DNA from: DATAGF01 sp963834875 | GTDB taxonomy: Bacteria; Actinomycetota; Thermoleophilia; Miltoncostaeales; Miltoncostaeaceae | Length of the DNA stretch: 64,000 nucleotides | Assembly (NCBI GenBank): GCA_963834875.1 | Contig: CAWIDG010000027.1 | Span: forward strand, 490,629 to 554,628 | Direction of reading: 5' to 3' | Shown: piece after piece, positions 1-10,092 of the stretch | How the letters are laid out: each line of letters begins with the position of its first letter | Numbering within the stretch: position 1 is the first letter of the stretch | Made by a program: the position numbers and the translations under genes | The notes under the pieces: generated by a model | What the model was told of the DNA's origin: nothing | Seen by the model: only the letters and a program-made list of their open reading frames with translations | Databases searched by the model: none

Positions 1-231
1 GCCGGGCCCAAGGGGACGCGGATCTACAACGTGCAGGTCTTCCGGGTGGCGGACGGGGCGAACCTGCGCAAGGTCCTCTCGGCCTTCCCCCGGCGCCAGC
101 GGTACATCGTCCCGCGGAGGAAGTCGCTCGCGCGGGGCGCCTGCTACGTCTGGCGGGTGTGGCCGTTCCGCGGCGCCCGGGCCCTGCCCAGCCCGCTCGG
201 CGTGAGCCACTTCTGCGTGCGCCCCAGGTAG
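1..231 (+). CDS. C-terminal end of a secreted Ig/FN3-like repeat protein (partial)
   Basis: The reading frame is open from the first base and ends at TAG 229-231, so the gene enters from the left. The visible 76 residues match the C-terminal domain of the next two genes: a YNVQ(V/I)F strand, a basic stretch, then CYVWRVWP and a terminal LGVSHFCV. The same domain recurs in the genes at 331, 2335 and 28059, so this is the third member of a tandem paralogous set. Function is unknown. The relatives carry signal peptides, so an extracytoplasmic or wall-associated protein is inferred. Confidence 0.75.
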   Translation, partial: AGPKGTRIYNVQVFRVADGANLRKVLSAFPRRQRYIVPRRKSLARGACYVWRVWPFRGARALPSPLGVSHFCVRPR

Positions 232-330
232 GCCCCGCCGGCCCCCCCGTTCGACGGCCGAAGGACTGGCCGAACGGGGAGTCGTCAAGACTGCGAAGAG
301 CTCGTACGCGCGAATAGGATCGCGGCACCG

Positions 331-2238
331 GTGGCCGCCCGCTCCCCATCCGTCCGTCGATGTCCGCTCCTCGTCGGTCTCGCGGTCGTGGGCCTGCTCG
401 TGGCCGTCCCGACGGCGGCCGGCGCTGCCGGCGCCGGGCGTCTCCGCGAGCCCGGGCAGCCCGACGAACGCGGGGGCGACGACCTTCCAGTGGTCGGCGG
501 TCGCCGCAGACCCGGGATTCAATGTGGTCCGCTACGAGGGCGGCCTGCAGGGCGAGGGCGACACGGACTTCGGCATCGCCTTCGCGGCCGGGCGGGGGCT
601 CCCCTCGCAGGGCACCTACGTCTTCCGGGTGCGCGCCGTGCAGCGCGACCTGCTCGGGGTCCTCCCCGACCAGGCGGGGCCCTACGGCACGTACACGCTG
701 GTGGTCGACCACACGCCGCCGACGATCTCAGCCTCGCTGTCGCCCCGGACGCCCAACGGGAACAACGGCTGGTATCGGAGCTTGGCGGTCGAATGGACCT
801 GTGCCGACACAGGGGGAGCCGGCATCAGCTCGTGCCAGGCTCGGGAGACCGTCGCCCAGCAGGGAAGGAACCAGCAGCGAACCGGCCAGGCGACCGATGC
901 GGCCGGCAATGCCAGCTCCGCCAACTCTCCGATGTTCAGCTTCGACGCGTTCGCGCCGCCGACCGGCCTGATGCGCTCTCCGAGCCCGGGCGCGACCGTC
1001 GCAAGCGAGCCGACCTTCGTATGGGCACCGTCATCCGGAGACGCGACGTCGGGTCTGGACCGTTATGAGGTCCACGTGCGAATCGGCGGGACGTACCGCG
1101 TCGTCGCCCGAAGGGCCCACATCCCCGGCGTCGCCCAGTACTCGGCGACCCGCGATCCGGGCGTCTGGTCCCAGCCGTTCCCACAGGACACCGAGCTGCG
1201 CTGGTACATCCGCACCGTCGACAACGCCGGGAACGGCGGCGGCGGCACGAGCGAGTCGCGGGCCTTCCGGATCGACTCGACCGTGCCCGGGCCTCCCACG
1301 ATCACCGGCGGCCCGAGCGGGCCGACCAACGTCGCCGGCCCCACCTTCACGTGGAACGGCAGCCAGCCGTCCTTCGCCTGGGACGTCTCCGTCGCCGGCA
1401 CCGAGACGTCGATCGTCCAGGGCAGCGGACCGCAGAAGCAGGCCTCCCTGCCGGCCCTGCCCGACGGCGACTACACGTTCGCCGTCTCCCAGGTGACGGG
1501 GCCCGGCGCCAGGGGCGCCGAGGCGACCCGCTCCTTCCAGGTTAACACGGTCGCGCCCGCCGCGCCGGTCATCACCAGGCGGCCGCCGTTCCCGACCTCG
1601 ACCGCGACGCCGTCCTTCTCGTGGACCACCGAGCCCGGGGCGTACTCCCGCTGGCGGGTCATCGCCGCGGGCGGCGCGACGCTCCAGAGCTCCGACACCC
1701 CCCTGACCTCCACGACCGTCGGCCCGCTCGGGAACGGGGCGTACAACTTCCGCGTCACCCAGGTCGACGCGGCGGGCAACGAGTCGGCCCCCGCCCTGGA
1801 GCCGTTCTCCATCTCCGGCGTGTCCGGCCCACCCGCCGGCCGCCCCTCCTGCTGCCGCGCCAGAACGCGGGGCGCCTGCGCCCGCGCGCCGGCAAGCTCC
1901 TGCTCACGCGGCGGCCGATCCTGCGATGGACCAGCGGGCCCCGGGGGACCACGGTCTTCAACCTCCAGGTCTTCCGCGTGCTGAAGGCCCGCAGCGCCGG
2001 CAAGGCCACGCCCTCGGTGAAGAAGATCTACTCCGTCTTCCCGAGCAAGCGCCGCTACAGGATGCCGAAGGTCAAGATCCTCCCCGGCACCTGCTACGTC
2101 TGGCGGATCTGGCCCTTCGTGAGCGGCCGCTTCACGGCCGAGCCGCTCGGCGTCAGCAACTTCTGCATCGCGAGCAAGAAGCGCTTGCGGCAGGAGGCGC
2201 GGGCCGACGCCAGGCGGCGGGCGGCGAACCGCCGGTGA
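331..2238 (+). CDS. Secreted multi-domain Ig/FN3-like protein, frame disrupted
   Basis: A GTG start at 331 gives a signal peptide (basic start, then a hydrophobic run ending in an Ala-rich cleavage region). The frame then shifts near 420-450 into frame 2, which carries the repeats to about 1830. It shifts back to frame 1 for the C-terminal domain, which ends at TGA 2236-2238. The middle shows repeated Ig-like units with DAAGN(A/E)S turns and PP(F/S)P-type linkers, as in bacterial adhesin-like repeats. The C-terminal YNVQ/CYVWR(I/V)WP/LGVSNFC domain is shared with the flanking gene. Two single-base frame changes look like indel errors, since both halves are well conserved with the paralogue at 2335. 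The ligand and role are unknown. Confidence 0.65.
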
Positions 2239-2334
2239 CGAAGCCTCGCCCGCTCATAGCGGGCGTCCTGACCGTCCGGAAGAGCAACGACCCCCCGAAC
2301 GGAGGGGGCGCCGGAGCGAACCGCCGGATATTCC

Positions 2335-4296
2335 ATGCATAGCATGGCGCGTCCGCTCCCAAGACGACGGCCCTCGTGGCTGGCCGCCTGCGCGGTGGCC
2401 GGCGCGGGCTCGCTGGCCGTGGTCTCGGCGGCCGCGGCGGCCCCGGCCATCTCGCCCGGGCCCGGCCAATACTGGAACATCGCCAACGCGACGCCGAGCT
2501 ACCAGATCACCGGGACGCCGGGCGAGGAGCTGACCTGGACGGCGACCGGGCCGGGGTTCGCCGACGGCGGTGTCATCTTCGACGGGGCCGGCACGGTGAC
2601 TCTGCGCGGCTTCCCGGACGGCGCGGGCACGCTGACGGCGTTTCCCACGCTGAACCCGCTCGACTCCGCGAGCGTGGGCTTCGAGCGCGACACGGCCGCG
2701 CCCAGCCTCGGGGCGACCCTGGTCGGCACGCCGAACGCGGCCGGCTGGTTCCGGACGCTCGCCATTGGGCACTCGCCCTGCTCGGACGCGGGGTCGGGCC
2801 TTCCCGCGGGTGCGTGCGCCAACAGTCCCTGGACGACCCAGGGCCCCAACTTCCCCGACACGACCCCGCTCACGGCCACGATCGGCGTCACCGATCTGGC
2901 CGGCAACTCCTCCTCCGCCGTCTCGCCCGGCTTCAAGTTCGACTCCGTCCAGCCCACGACCGGCGGCGGCCAGCCGTCGCAGCCCGGCCCCACGGCGCTC
3001 GTCGCCGCGGAGCCGGCGTTCAGCTGGACGCCCGGGATCGACGCGACCTCGGGCGCCGACCGCTACGAGCTCGAGTTCCGCAACGTCACCGAGGACGGCG
3101 CCTGGGAGATCATCGCGCGCGTGAACGACGCCGGCGGCGTCGGCGACTACACGGCGCGCCGCGACCCCGACCTGCGGGCGGCGCCGCTCCCCGAGATGGA
3201 CCTGCTCGAGTGGCGCGTCCGCACCTTCGACGAGGCCGACAACGCGCGCGCGTCGACGCCCCGGCGGATCACCATCGACTCCACGATCCCGCCCGCGCCG
3301 ACGATCACGGGCGGCCCCAGCACGCCGATCCGCTTCACCTCGCCCACCTTCACCTGGGCCGGCACCGAGGAGGAGTACCACTGGGACCTGACCATCCCGG
3401 GCCGCGAGAACCCGGTGCGCCAGGACATCGGGCCCGAGACCGAGGTCACCCTGAGCTCGCTCGCCGACGGCGACTTACACCTTCCGCGTCAGCCAGATCA
3501 CGCGAGTTCGGCCAGGCGAGCGCGCAGGCGACCCGCGCCTTCGTGGTCGACACCACCCCGCCCGTCGCCCCGGCGATCACGGTCCGGCCGCCGTTCCCGG
3601 CCTCGGGCGTCATCACCTTCGGCTGGGCCACCGAGCCCGGCGCGTTCTCGCGGTGGCAGGTGATCGGGCCGGGCGGGACCCTGATCATCGGCCCGACCGA
3701 CTCGCTGCAGAACAGCGTCTCGATCACCGGCCTGGCCGACGGCGCCTACAGCTTCCAGGTGCTCCAGATCGACGCGGCCGGCAACGGGTCAGCCACGACC
3801 TCTGAGCCGTTCACGGTCAGCACGCCGCTCGCGCCGGGCCGGCCGTCGACCGGCCCCAGCATCGAGCCCGAGTTCCTGCTGCCGACGCAGAACGCGTTCA
3901 AGCTCCGCCCCAAGGCCGGCAAGACCCTGCCGACCCGGCGGCCGGTCCTGCGCTGGCGCAAGGGCCCGCGCGGCACCAAGCTCTACAACGTCCAGATCTT
4001 CAAGGTCGTCCGCAAGCGCAAGGGCGCGGCGCCGACCGTAAGGAAGGTCTACTCGGGCTTCCCCAGCCGCCGCCAGCTCCGCGCGCCCAGGGCCAAGATG
4101 ACGCGCGGGCACGTGCTTCGTCTGGCGGGTCTGGCCGTACACGGGCACGCGCTTCACCCCGAAGCCCCTCGGCATCAGCAACTTCTGCGTCGCCAAGGCG
4201 TCGGTGCTGAAGAAGAAGGCGGCGCAGGCGGCCGCGCGGCGCAGGGCCGCCCAGCGCCGGAGCGAGGTAGCGGGGCCCTCGCGCCCGCGGCCCTGA
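2335..4296 (+). CDS. Secreted multi-domain Ig/FN3-like protein, tandem paralogue, frame disrupted
   Basis: ATG 2335 (alternative ATG 2344) begins a basic stretch and hydrophobic signal peptide ending near AAAAAPA. Repeats of about 90-100 residues follow, with VTDLAGNSS, ATSGADRYELEF and TITGGPS segments that align closely with the upstream gene. The frame moves from 1 to 3 near 3475 and returns to 1 near 4110. The corrected end is a CFVWRVWP...LGISNFCVAK block with a Lys/Arg/Ala-rich tail and TGA 4294-4296. The basic tail suggests interaction with acidic wall polymer or DNA, which is inference only. Gene 1, this gene and the one at 331 form a tandem family. Confidence 0.68.
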
Positions 4297-4323
4297 GCCG
4301 CGGGGTTCTCTAGACTCGCCGGG

Positions 4324-5424
4324 GTGCCGACGACGATCTCATTCGCCCGTGGAGCCCCCTGCCCGGAGGCGCTCGCGAGCGACCTGATCGCCGAGTGCGC
4401 GCGGCTGGCCCTCGCGGAGGACGGCGTGCGGGTGCTGTCCTACGGCACCGGCCACGGCTACCCGCCCCTGCGCGAGGTGCTCGCCGCCGAGCACGGGGCG
4501 TCGCCGGACCAGGTCCTCGTCACGAACGGGTCGCTGCAGGCGTTCGTCTTCCTCCTGGAGACCCTGCTGGAGCCCGGCGACCTCGTGGCCGTCGAGGCGC
4601 CCACCTACGACCGCGCCCTCCTGCAGCTGCGCCTGCACGGGATGGAGGTGCTGCCCGTCCCCGTCGAGGACGACGGCATGGACGTCGACGCCCTCCGTGA
4701 GGCGTGCGCGGCCGGGCGCGTCCCGCGGCTGCTGTACACGATCCCGAACTTCCAGAACCCCTCCGGGGCGACCCTGTCGGCGGGCAAGCGCCGGGCCCTG
4801 GTGGAGGTCTGCGACGAGTTCGGCGTGGTGGTCCTCGAGGACGACCCCTACGGCAAGCTCCGCTTCGAGGGCGAGGCGCTGCCGGGGCTGGCCGAGCTGG
4901 CCGAGCCCGGCCGGGTCATCTTCACGTCGTCGTTCTCGAAGACGGTGGCTCCGGGCCTGCGCGTCGGGTACATGGTCAGCCCGCCGGAGATCGCGGGGCG
5001 CCTGGCGGCGGCGGCCTCGCGCACCTACATCTCGCCCGCCCTGCTCGCCGAGGCGGCGGTCCACCGGCTCGTGACCGGGGGTCACCTTCCCGACAACGTC
5101 GCACGGGTCACCGAGCTCATGCGCGAGCGCCGCGACGCGATGGTCGCCGGGCTGCGGCACATGCCCGAGGGGACGCGGTGCGTCCCGCCGGCCGGTGGCT
5201 TCTTCTGCTGGCTGACGCTGCCCGAGGGGATGTCGGCCGACGCGCTCTTCGGCGAGGCCGAGGAGGCGGGCGTCCCCTACGTCCGCGGCTCCGACTGCGT
5301 CGTGGAGGGTGGCGAGCGCACCCTGCGCCTCGCCTACAGCGGCGTCGGCCCCGCGGAGATCGAGGAGGGGATGGCGCGCCTGGGGGGCGTGTTCCGGGCC
5401 GCCGCCGTCGCCGGCGCCGCCTGA
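4324..5424 (+). CDS. PLP-dependent class I/II aminotransferase (MocR/LysN-like)
   Basis: This 366-aa fold-type I aminotransferase starts at GTG 4324, 28 bases after the preceding stop. Family features are visible in order: the SYGTGHGYPPLRE substrate loop, the VTNGSLQA phosphate-loop start, NFQNPSG near residue 145, and SSFSKTVAPGLRVGY near residue 205, where the Lys should form the Schiff base with PLP. Relatives include 2-aminoadipate transaminases and the catalytic half of MocR regulators. No N-terminal GntR helix-turn-helix is present, so this is an enzyme. Substrate cannot be read from sequence; branched-chain, aromatic and aminoadipate substrates are all possible. Confidence 0.88.
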   Translation: MPTTISFARGAPCPEALASDLIAECARLALAEDGVRVLSYGTGHGYPPLREVLAAEHGASPDQVLVTNGSLQAFVFLLETLLEPGDLVAVEAPTYDRALLQLRLHGMEVLPVPVEDDGMDVDALREACAAGRVPRLLYTIPNFQNPSGATLSAGKRRALVEVCDEFGVVVLEDDPYGKLRFEGEALPGLAELAEPGRVIFTSSFSKTVAPGLRVGYMVSPPEIAGRLAAAASRTYISPALLAEAAVHRLVTGGHLPDNVARVTELMRERRDAMVAGLRHMPEGTRCVPPAGGFFCWLTLPEGMSADALFGEAEEAGVPYVRGSDCVVEGGERTLRLAYSGVGPAEIEEGMARLGGVFRAAAVAGAA

Positions 5425-5437
5425 TCCCGCCGGCGCC

Positions 5438-5937
5438 TCAGCCGGCGGCGGCGGGCGCCGCCGCGGGCGCCATGCTCGAGCTCCGTGACGATCTCGATGG
5501 CGCCGGCCACGGACCGGGCGTTCGGGCAGTGCGCGGGCGTGGTGCGCGTGCGCCCGCTCGGCCGCCGCGCGCTGGGACTCGTCGGCCTTCAGGTGGTAGA
5601 CGATGTCGATGCGGCGCAGCCGGAGGACGCCGTCGGGGTCGACCACGACCTCGCCGGTGGCGTCGGCGGTGAGGCGGCCGCCGCTGCCGTCGATGCCGCG
5701 CGCCTTGAGCGCTCCGCCGAACGTGCCGATCAGGCAGCCGCCGACCGACGCGACCAGGAAGTCGAGCGTCCCCGGGTTGTCCTCGGCGGTGCCGGGCGGG
5801 AAGCCGTAGTGCTCGCCCTGCCATCCCGGCATGCCGAAGGTGACCACCTCGCCGGTGCAGAGGAGATGGGCCCGCCGGACCGGCGGGCTCTCCCGCGTGA
5901 GATGGACCTGGACCTTGTGGACGCTCTCCTCGGACAT
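5438..5937 (-). CDS. OsmC/Ohr-family peroxiredoxin-like protein, frame disrupted
   Basis: The start ATG at 5937 is preceded by a GAGGAGC ribosome site. The protein has the OsmC pattern with a GTLDFLVASVGGCLIGT helix carrying the first redox Cys. The second conserved Cys (CPNARSVAG) appears only after a shift near 5535. A further shift near 5474 gives a plausible end (ELEMAPAAAPAAAG). OsmC proteins reduce organic hydroperoxides with paired cysteines. Without the frame corrections the call would run antisense through the aminotransferase, which is not credible. It is convergent with that gene and divergent from the ATP-grasp gene. Confidence 0.75.
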
Positions 5938-6143
5938 GATGCTCCTCGGCTCGCAGGTGGGAACCCGAAAGCCTAACCGAGGCGGGCCCCGTGCTGGACG
6001 GCGCGGCGGGGCGCCGCCTGAACGCGGGCTGAACGCGCCGGACGAACCCCCCGAAGGTCCAGTTTCTCGGCGTTTCCGGCCATCTAGCCTTCATGGGATG
6101 GGGACTGACATGGAGGTTCCTCCCCGGCTCGAGGACGTCCCGC

Positions 6144-7319
6144 GTGCGCCCGACGACGCGGCCCGGCGACGGCACCACGGTGCTCGTGCTCTGGGTCGGC
6201 CACCGGCCGGGCCCGTGGGTCTGCCGGTCGCTCGAGCGGCAGGGCTACCGGGTCGTCCGCGCGCACCCGGAGGGAGCCCCGGGGGGGCGCACGCCGATGC
6301 GCCCGGCGCCGCTGCGCTACCCGCCACCCACCGAGCAGCAGGACGGGTTCCTGCGCTTCGTCGAGGAGACGTGCCGCCGCGAGCGCCCGGACGCGGTCCT
6401 CACCCTCGACGAGGACATCGTCCGGCTGCTGGCCGAATCGCCGGTCGACCTGGCCGGCGCGGCGCTTGCGGGCCCCGACGCGGATCAGTACGAGGCGCTC
6501 TGCGACAAGGGCCGCCTGGCCGAGACCGCTCGGCTCGCCGGCGTTGACCATCCCCACACCGTCGAGGTCGACGGACGGGGTGCCCACGGGGAGCTTCCGC
6601 CGGCCCCCTGCATCGTCAAGCCGCGGATCTCCGGGTCGAGCGGCCTCTGGGAGAAGCCGATGCTGGCGGCGACGGAGGCCGAGCGCGACGACGCCGTGGG
6701 GGCGCTCCTCGACGCCGGCGTTCCGGCCCTCGTCCAGGAGCGGCTCACCGGGCGCCGGTGGGTGGGCCACTGCGTCCGGGGGGACGGCTGGTTCGACTTC
6801 CTCTGCTTCGAGGTCGACCGCGACTACCCCCGGCGCGCCGGGCCCGCCTCGGTCATGCACAGCGCGCCCGCGCCGCTCGAGGTGATCGACGGCACCCTGC
6901 GGCTGCTCGACCTCGTCGGCTACCGCGGCCCCTGCAGCCTCAGCTTCATCCAGCAGGGGGACCGCTTCATGGTCCACGACGTCAACCTGCGCCTCGGCGC
7001 CACGGTCGAGGCGTCGATCCGGGCCGGCTTCGACATCGCCGGCCGCAGCGTCGAGGCCGCCCTCGGGCGGCCGGTAGCGCCGCTCCCGGCGCTGCGGCCC
7101 ATCCGGTACGTGCGCTTCGACGGCGAGCTCCGCGAGCTCGCGCGGGCCCTGCGCGGGCGCAACGGCGAGTCGCCCGCCCGGCTGGGCGGGTGGATCGCCG
7201 GCGGCCTCGTCTCGCGGAGCACGGTCCTGGACCCGTCGCCCTTCGATCCGTCCTGGGCTCCGAGCGTCCTGGCCAAGCGGGTCGCCCGCACCGCGGCGGC
7301 GCGCGGCGCCCGGGGCTAG
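6144..7319 (+). CDS. ATP-grasp domain protein of unknown substrate
   Basis: The N-terminal Rossmann-like part starts VLVLWVGHRPGPWVCRSLERQGY. An ATP-grasp core follows, with YEALCDKGRLAE, a CIVKPRISGSSG nucleotide-binding strand near residue 160, and a VHDVNLRLGATVE metal-binding segment near residue 285. Such proteins ligate a carboxylate to an amine or thiol. GTG 6144 is preferred because GAGGA lies 8 bases upstream; ATG 6093 and GTG 6180 are alternatives. Closest in feel to carbamoyl-phosphate-synthase-like or peptide-ligase ATP-grasp proteins that stand alone beside glycosyltransferases. No partner gene fixes the substrate. Confidence 0.8.
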   Translation: MRPTTRPGDGTTVLVLWVGHRPGPWVCRSLERQGYRVVRAHPEGAPGGRTPMRPAPLRYPPPTEQQDGFLRFVEETCRRERPDAVLTLDEDIVRLLAESPVDLAGAALAGPDADQYEALCDKGRLAETARLAGVDHPHTVEVDGRGAHGELPPAPCIVKPRISGSSGLWEKPMLAATEAERDDAVGALLDAGVPALVQERLTGRRWVGHCVRGDGWFDFLCFEVDRDYPRRAGPASVMHSAPAPLEVIDGTLRLLDLVGYRGPCSLSFIQQGDRFMVHDVNLRLGATVEASIRAGFDIAGRSVEAALGRPVAPLPALRPIRYVRFDGELRELARALRGRNGESPARLGGWIAGGLVSRSTVLDPSPFDPSWAPSVLAKRVARTAAARGARG

Positions 7320-7993
7320 GCGCCCCCCGCGGCCGGGACCGCGGCCTCCACGTCGTCGCGGTAGAGGTCCCAGGCGGCCGAGTACTCCATCACGCGCGCG
7401 ACCTCGGCGATCAGCTCGTCCGCATAGCCGGCCCTGCGGAGCAGGTGGAAGCCCATCTCCATCCCCGAGGCGATGCCGCCGGCGGTGATGATGCGCCCGG
7501 CGTTGACCACCCGGGCTCGGCTGACCCGGCAGGCCGGCGCGATCTCGGCCAGGCGGTCGAGGGGCACCTTGCCGTTGGGCCCCGACTCGACGCGGTCGGG
7601 CTCCTTGCGGTTGGTGGCGGGCAGCCCGTCGAGCAGGCCCATGAGCCCGTAGATCCACGAGCCGGTGCAGACGCTGGTCAGGAGCGTGGCCTCGGGCAGC
7701 TCGCGGACGAACTCGTGCAGGCGGCGGTTGTGCATCTCCTGCCGGGTGCCGAAGCCGCCGGGGATGAGGAAGGCGTCCATCGCCGGACGGTCCGAGAAGC
7801 TGTAGTTCGGCAGCACGGTGAAGCCGGCCTGCGCCTGGACCGGGCGGGCCGAGTCGGCGATGAGGAACGCGTCGAGCTCGGGGTCGAAGCGGCGTGCCAC
7901 CGAGAAGACGCCGTGGGGCGCCGCGAAGTTGACGATCTCGGCGTCCTTGAATACGTAGATCCCGAGCCGGAACCCGGGGATGCGCTGGCTCAT
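7316..7993 (-). CDS. DJ-1/PfpI family protein (GATase1-like)
   Basis: This 225-aa protein starts GIYVFKDAEIVNFAAP and has the FLIPGGFG strand-turn of the flavodoxin-like class I GATase fold. The nucleophile elbow SVCTGSW near residue 110 supplies the expected reactive Cys. Further downstream, ITAGGIASGMEMG matches the isonitrile hydratase/ThiJ/GlxA-type amidase domain. No AraC-type helix-turn-helix follows, so this is the stand-alone form. Members include isonitrile hydratases, glyoxalases and protein deglycases; which applies is not visible. It ends against the ATP-grasp gene (4-base overlap) and lies downstream of the mdh gene in the same direction. Confidence 0.82.
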   Translation of the reverse strand: MSQRIPGFRLGIYVFKDAEIVNFAAPHGVFSVARRFDPELDAFLIADSARPVQAQAGFTVLPNYSFSDRPAMDAFLIPGGFGTRQEMHNRRLHEFVRELPEATLLTSVCTGSWIYGLMGLLDGLPATNRKEPDRVESGPNGKVPLDRLAEIAPACRVSRARVVNAGRIITAGGIASGMEMGFHLLRRAGYADELIAEVARVMEYSAAWDLYRDDVEAAVPAAGGA

Positions 7994-8012
7994 CGGTCCT
8001 CCGACGCTCGGA

Positions 8013-8990
8013 TCAGCCGAGCATCTCCTTCACGGTCTCGCGCTCCTCGACCAGCTCGGCGTTGGTCGCGGCGATCTTCTCGCGGGCGAAGTCGTCGTGC
8101 TCGAAGCCCTCCCGCACGATCTCGTACTCGCCGGGCGCCGTCGTGCGCACCGGCACCGAGGCCCACACGCCCTCGTCGAAGCCGTAGGAGCCGTCGGATC
8201 GCACCGCCATCGAGTGGAGCGTGTCGCCGGGCGTGCGCAGCGAGCGGACGTGGTCGATGGCCGCGTTGGCCGCCGAGGCGGCGGACGAGAGGCCGCGGGC
8301 GTCGATGACGGCCGCGCCCCGCTTGCCGACCGTCGACAGGAACTCGCCCTGGAGCCAGGCCTCGTCGCCGATGACCTCGCGGGCCGGGCGCCCGCCGATC
8401 CGCGCGTTGGTGAAGTCGGCGAACATCGTCGGCGAGTGGTTGCCGAAGATGATGATGTCCTCCACGTCCGTCACCCGCACGCCGGCCTTCTGGGCGAGCT
8501 GCGTCCGGGCCCGGTTCTGGTCGAGGCGGGTCATGGCCGTGAACCGCTCGGGCCCGAGGCGCCGCGCCTGGGCGGCCGCGATCATGCAGTTGGTGTTGCA
8601 CGGGTTTCCGACCACGACCACCCGCGCCTCGTCCGAGGCGACCTCGTCGATGGCCGCGCCCTGCTCGACGAAGATGGCGCCGTTGTCGACGAGCAGCTCG
8701 GCGCGCTCCATGCCGGGCCCCCGCGGCTTGCTGCCGATGAGGATGCACCAGTCGGCGTCGGCGAAGGCCTCGCGCGGGTCTGCGGTGAGCACCATGTCGT
8801 GGACCAGCGGGAAGGCGCAGTCGTCGAGCTCCATGGCGACCCCCGCCAGGGCCTTCTGAACGGGCTCGGCCGGGATCTCGAGCAGCTTCAGCACGAGCGG
8901 CTGGTCGGCTCCGAACGCCTCGCCGGCGGCGATGCGGGGGAGGATGGAGTAGCCGATCTGCCCTGCCGCGCCGGTGACGGCGACCCGCAG
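8013..8990 (-). CDS. mdh: Malate dehydrogenase
   Basis: NAD-dependent oxidation of malate to oxaloacetate in the TCA cycle. Right after the probable start comes the nucleotide-binding VAVTGAAGQIGYS. Later come the dimer-type MDH motifs VVVGNPCNTN, TRLDQNRARTQLA (catalytic Asp, substrate Arg) and IFGNHSP (catalytic His). At about 325 residues it has the usual length of the cytosolic-type family. No ATG, GTG or TTG lies in frame upstream of the glycine-rich loop; CTG 8990 is the nearest candidate, so either a rare start or an indel hides the true one. It sits 10 bases downstream of the isocitrate dehydrogenase stop, as an operon. Confidence 0.93.
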   Translation of the reverse strand: MRVAVTGAAGQIGYSILPRIAAGEAFGADQPLVLKLLEIPAEPVQKALAGVAMELDDCAFPLVHDMVLTADPREAFADADWCILIGSKPRGPGMERAELLVDNGAIFVEQGAAIDEVASDEARVVVVGNPCNTNCMIAAAQARRLGPERFTAMTRLDQNRARTQLAQKAGVRVTDVEDIIIFGNHSPTMFADFTNARIGGRPAREVIGDEAWLQGEFLSTVGKRGAAVIDARGLSSAASAANAAIDHVRSLRTPGDTLHSMAVRSDGSYGFDEGVWASVPVRTTAPGEYEIVREGFEHDDFAREKIAATNAELVEERETVKEMLG

Positions 8991-9000
8991 GGGAGCCTGG

Positions 9001-10092
9001 TCAAGCCGCGACCTTCAGCTTCTCGATGATCGCGTCGGCCACCTCGGACGTGCCGACGGCGGTGGGGTCGTCGCGGTGCGGCTTCATGTCGTAGGTCACG
9101 CTCTCACCCTCGCGGATGACGTCGGCGATCGCGCCCTCCATGCGGTCGGCCGCCTCGGTCTCCTTCAGGTACCGCAGCATGATCACGCCCGACAGCATCA
9201 TCGCGATCGGGTTGACCTTGTTCATGCCGGCGTACTTGGGGGCGCTGCCGTGGGTCGGCTCGAAGAGGGCCGCGTGGGTGCCGATGTTGGCGCCCGGGGC
9301 GACGCCGAGCCCGCCCACCAGCCCGGCGCCCAGGTCGCTGAGGATGTCGCCGTAGAGGTTGGGGAGCACGATCACGTCGTACAGCTCGGGCTTCTGCACG
9401 AGCTGCATGCACATGTTGTCGACGATCCGCTCCTCGAACTCGATGCCGGGGTACTCCTCGGCCACCTCGGTCGCGACCGCCAGCCAGAGGCCGTCGGTGT
9501 GCTTCATGATGTTGGCCTTGTGGACGGCCGTGACCTTCGAGCGGTCGTTCTCGGCGGCGTAGTCGAAGGCGAAGCGCACGACCCGCTTGGTGCCCTCCAC
9601 GGAGATCGGCTTGATGGAGATGCCCGAGTGGTCGCTCAGGTGCACGCCGGGGGACAGCTCCTCGATCTTGGCCGCGAGGGCGAGCTCCTCGATCGTGTCC
9701 TTCTCGAACTCGATGCCGGCGTAGAGGTCCTCGGTGTTCTCGCGGACGAAGACCAGGTCGATGCCCTCGTACTTGGAGCGCACCCCCTCGTAGCTCTTGC
9801 AGGGGCGTACGCAGGCGTAGAGGTCGAGCGCCTTGCGCAGAGCGACGTTGACGCTCCTGAAGCCGTGACCCACGGGCGTGGTGATCGGGCCCTTGATGGC
9901 GACCCCGTTGGCCTTGATCGACTCGATCACCGCGTCTGGCAGCGGCGTCCCGGCGCTCTCCATGATGTTGACGCCGGCCTCCTGGACGTCCCAGTCGAAG
10001 TCCACACCGGTCGCGTCGAGGACGCGCTTGGTGGCATCGGCGATCTCCGGCCCGGTGCCGTCGCCGGGGATGAATGTGACGCGGTGTGCCAC
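9001..10092 (-). CDS. icd: NAD-type isocitrate/isopropylmalate-family dehydrogenase, probable isocitrate dehydrogenase
   Basis: Oxidative decarboxylation of isocitrate to 2-oxoglutarate. The 363-aa protein opens VTFIPGDGTGPEIADATKRVL. The substrate loop GHGFRSVNVALRKALDLYACVRP, the ENTEDLYAGIE motif, KANIMKHTDGL, and the metal-binding segment NLYGDILSDLGAGLVGG are all present. FEPTHGSAPKYAG supplies the adenine pocket. The RSVNVALRK phosphorylation-loop form favours isocitrate over isopropylmalate, as does its pairing with mdh. It resembles the short NAD-dependent IDH3-like proteins more than E. coli Icd. It is the promoter-proximal gene of icd-mdh. Confidence 0.9.
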   Translation of the reverse strand: MAHRVTFIPGDGTGPEIADATKRVLDATGVDFDWDVQEAGVNIMESAGTPLPDAVIESIKANGVAIKGPITTPVGHGFRSVNVALRKALDLYACVRPCKSYEGVRSKYEGIDLVFVRENTEDLYAGIEFEKDTIEELALAAKIEELSPGVHLSDHSGISIKPISVEGTKRVVRFAFDYAAENDRSKVTAVHKANIMKHTDGLWLAVATEVAEEYPGIEFEERIVDNMCMQLVQKPELYDVIVLPNLYGDILSDLGAGLVGGLGVAPGANIGTHAALFEPTHGSAPKYAGMNKVNPIAMMLSGVIMLRYLKETEAADRMEGAIADVIREGESVTYDMKPHRDDPTAVGTSEVADAIIEKLKVAA

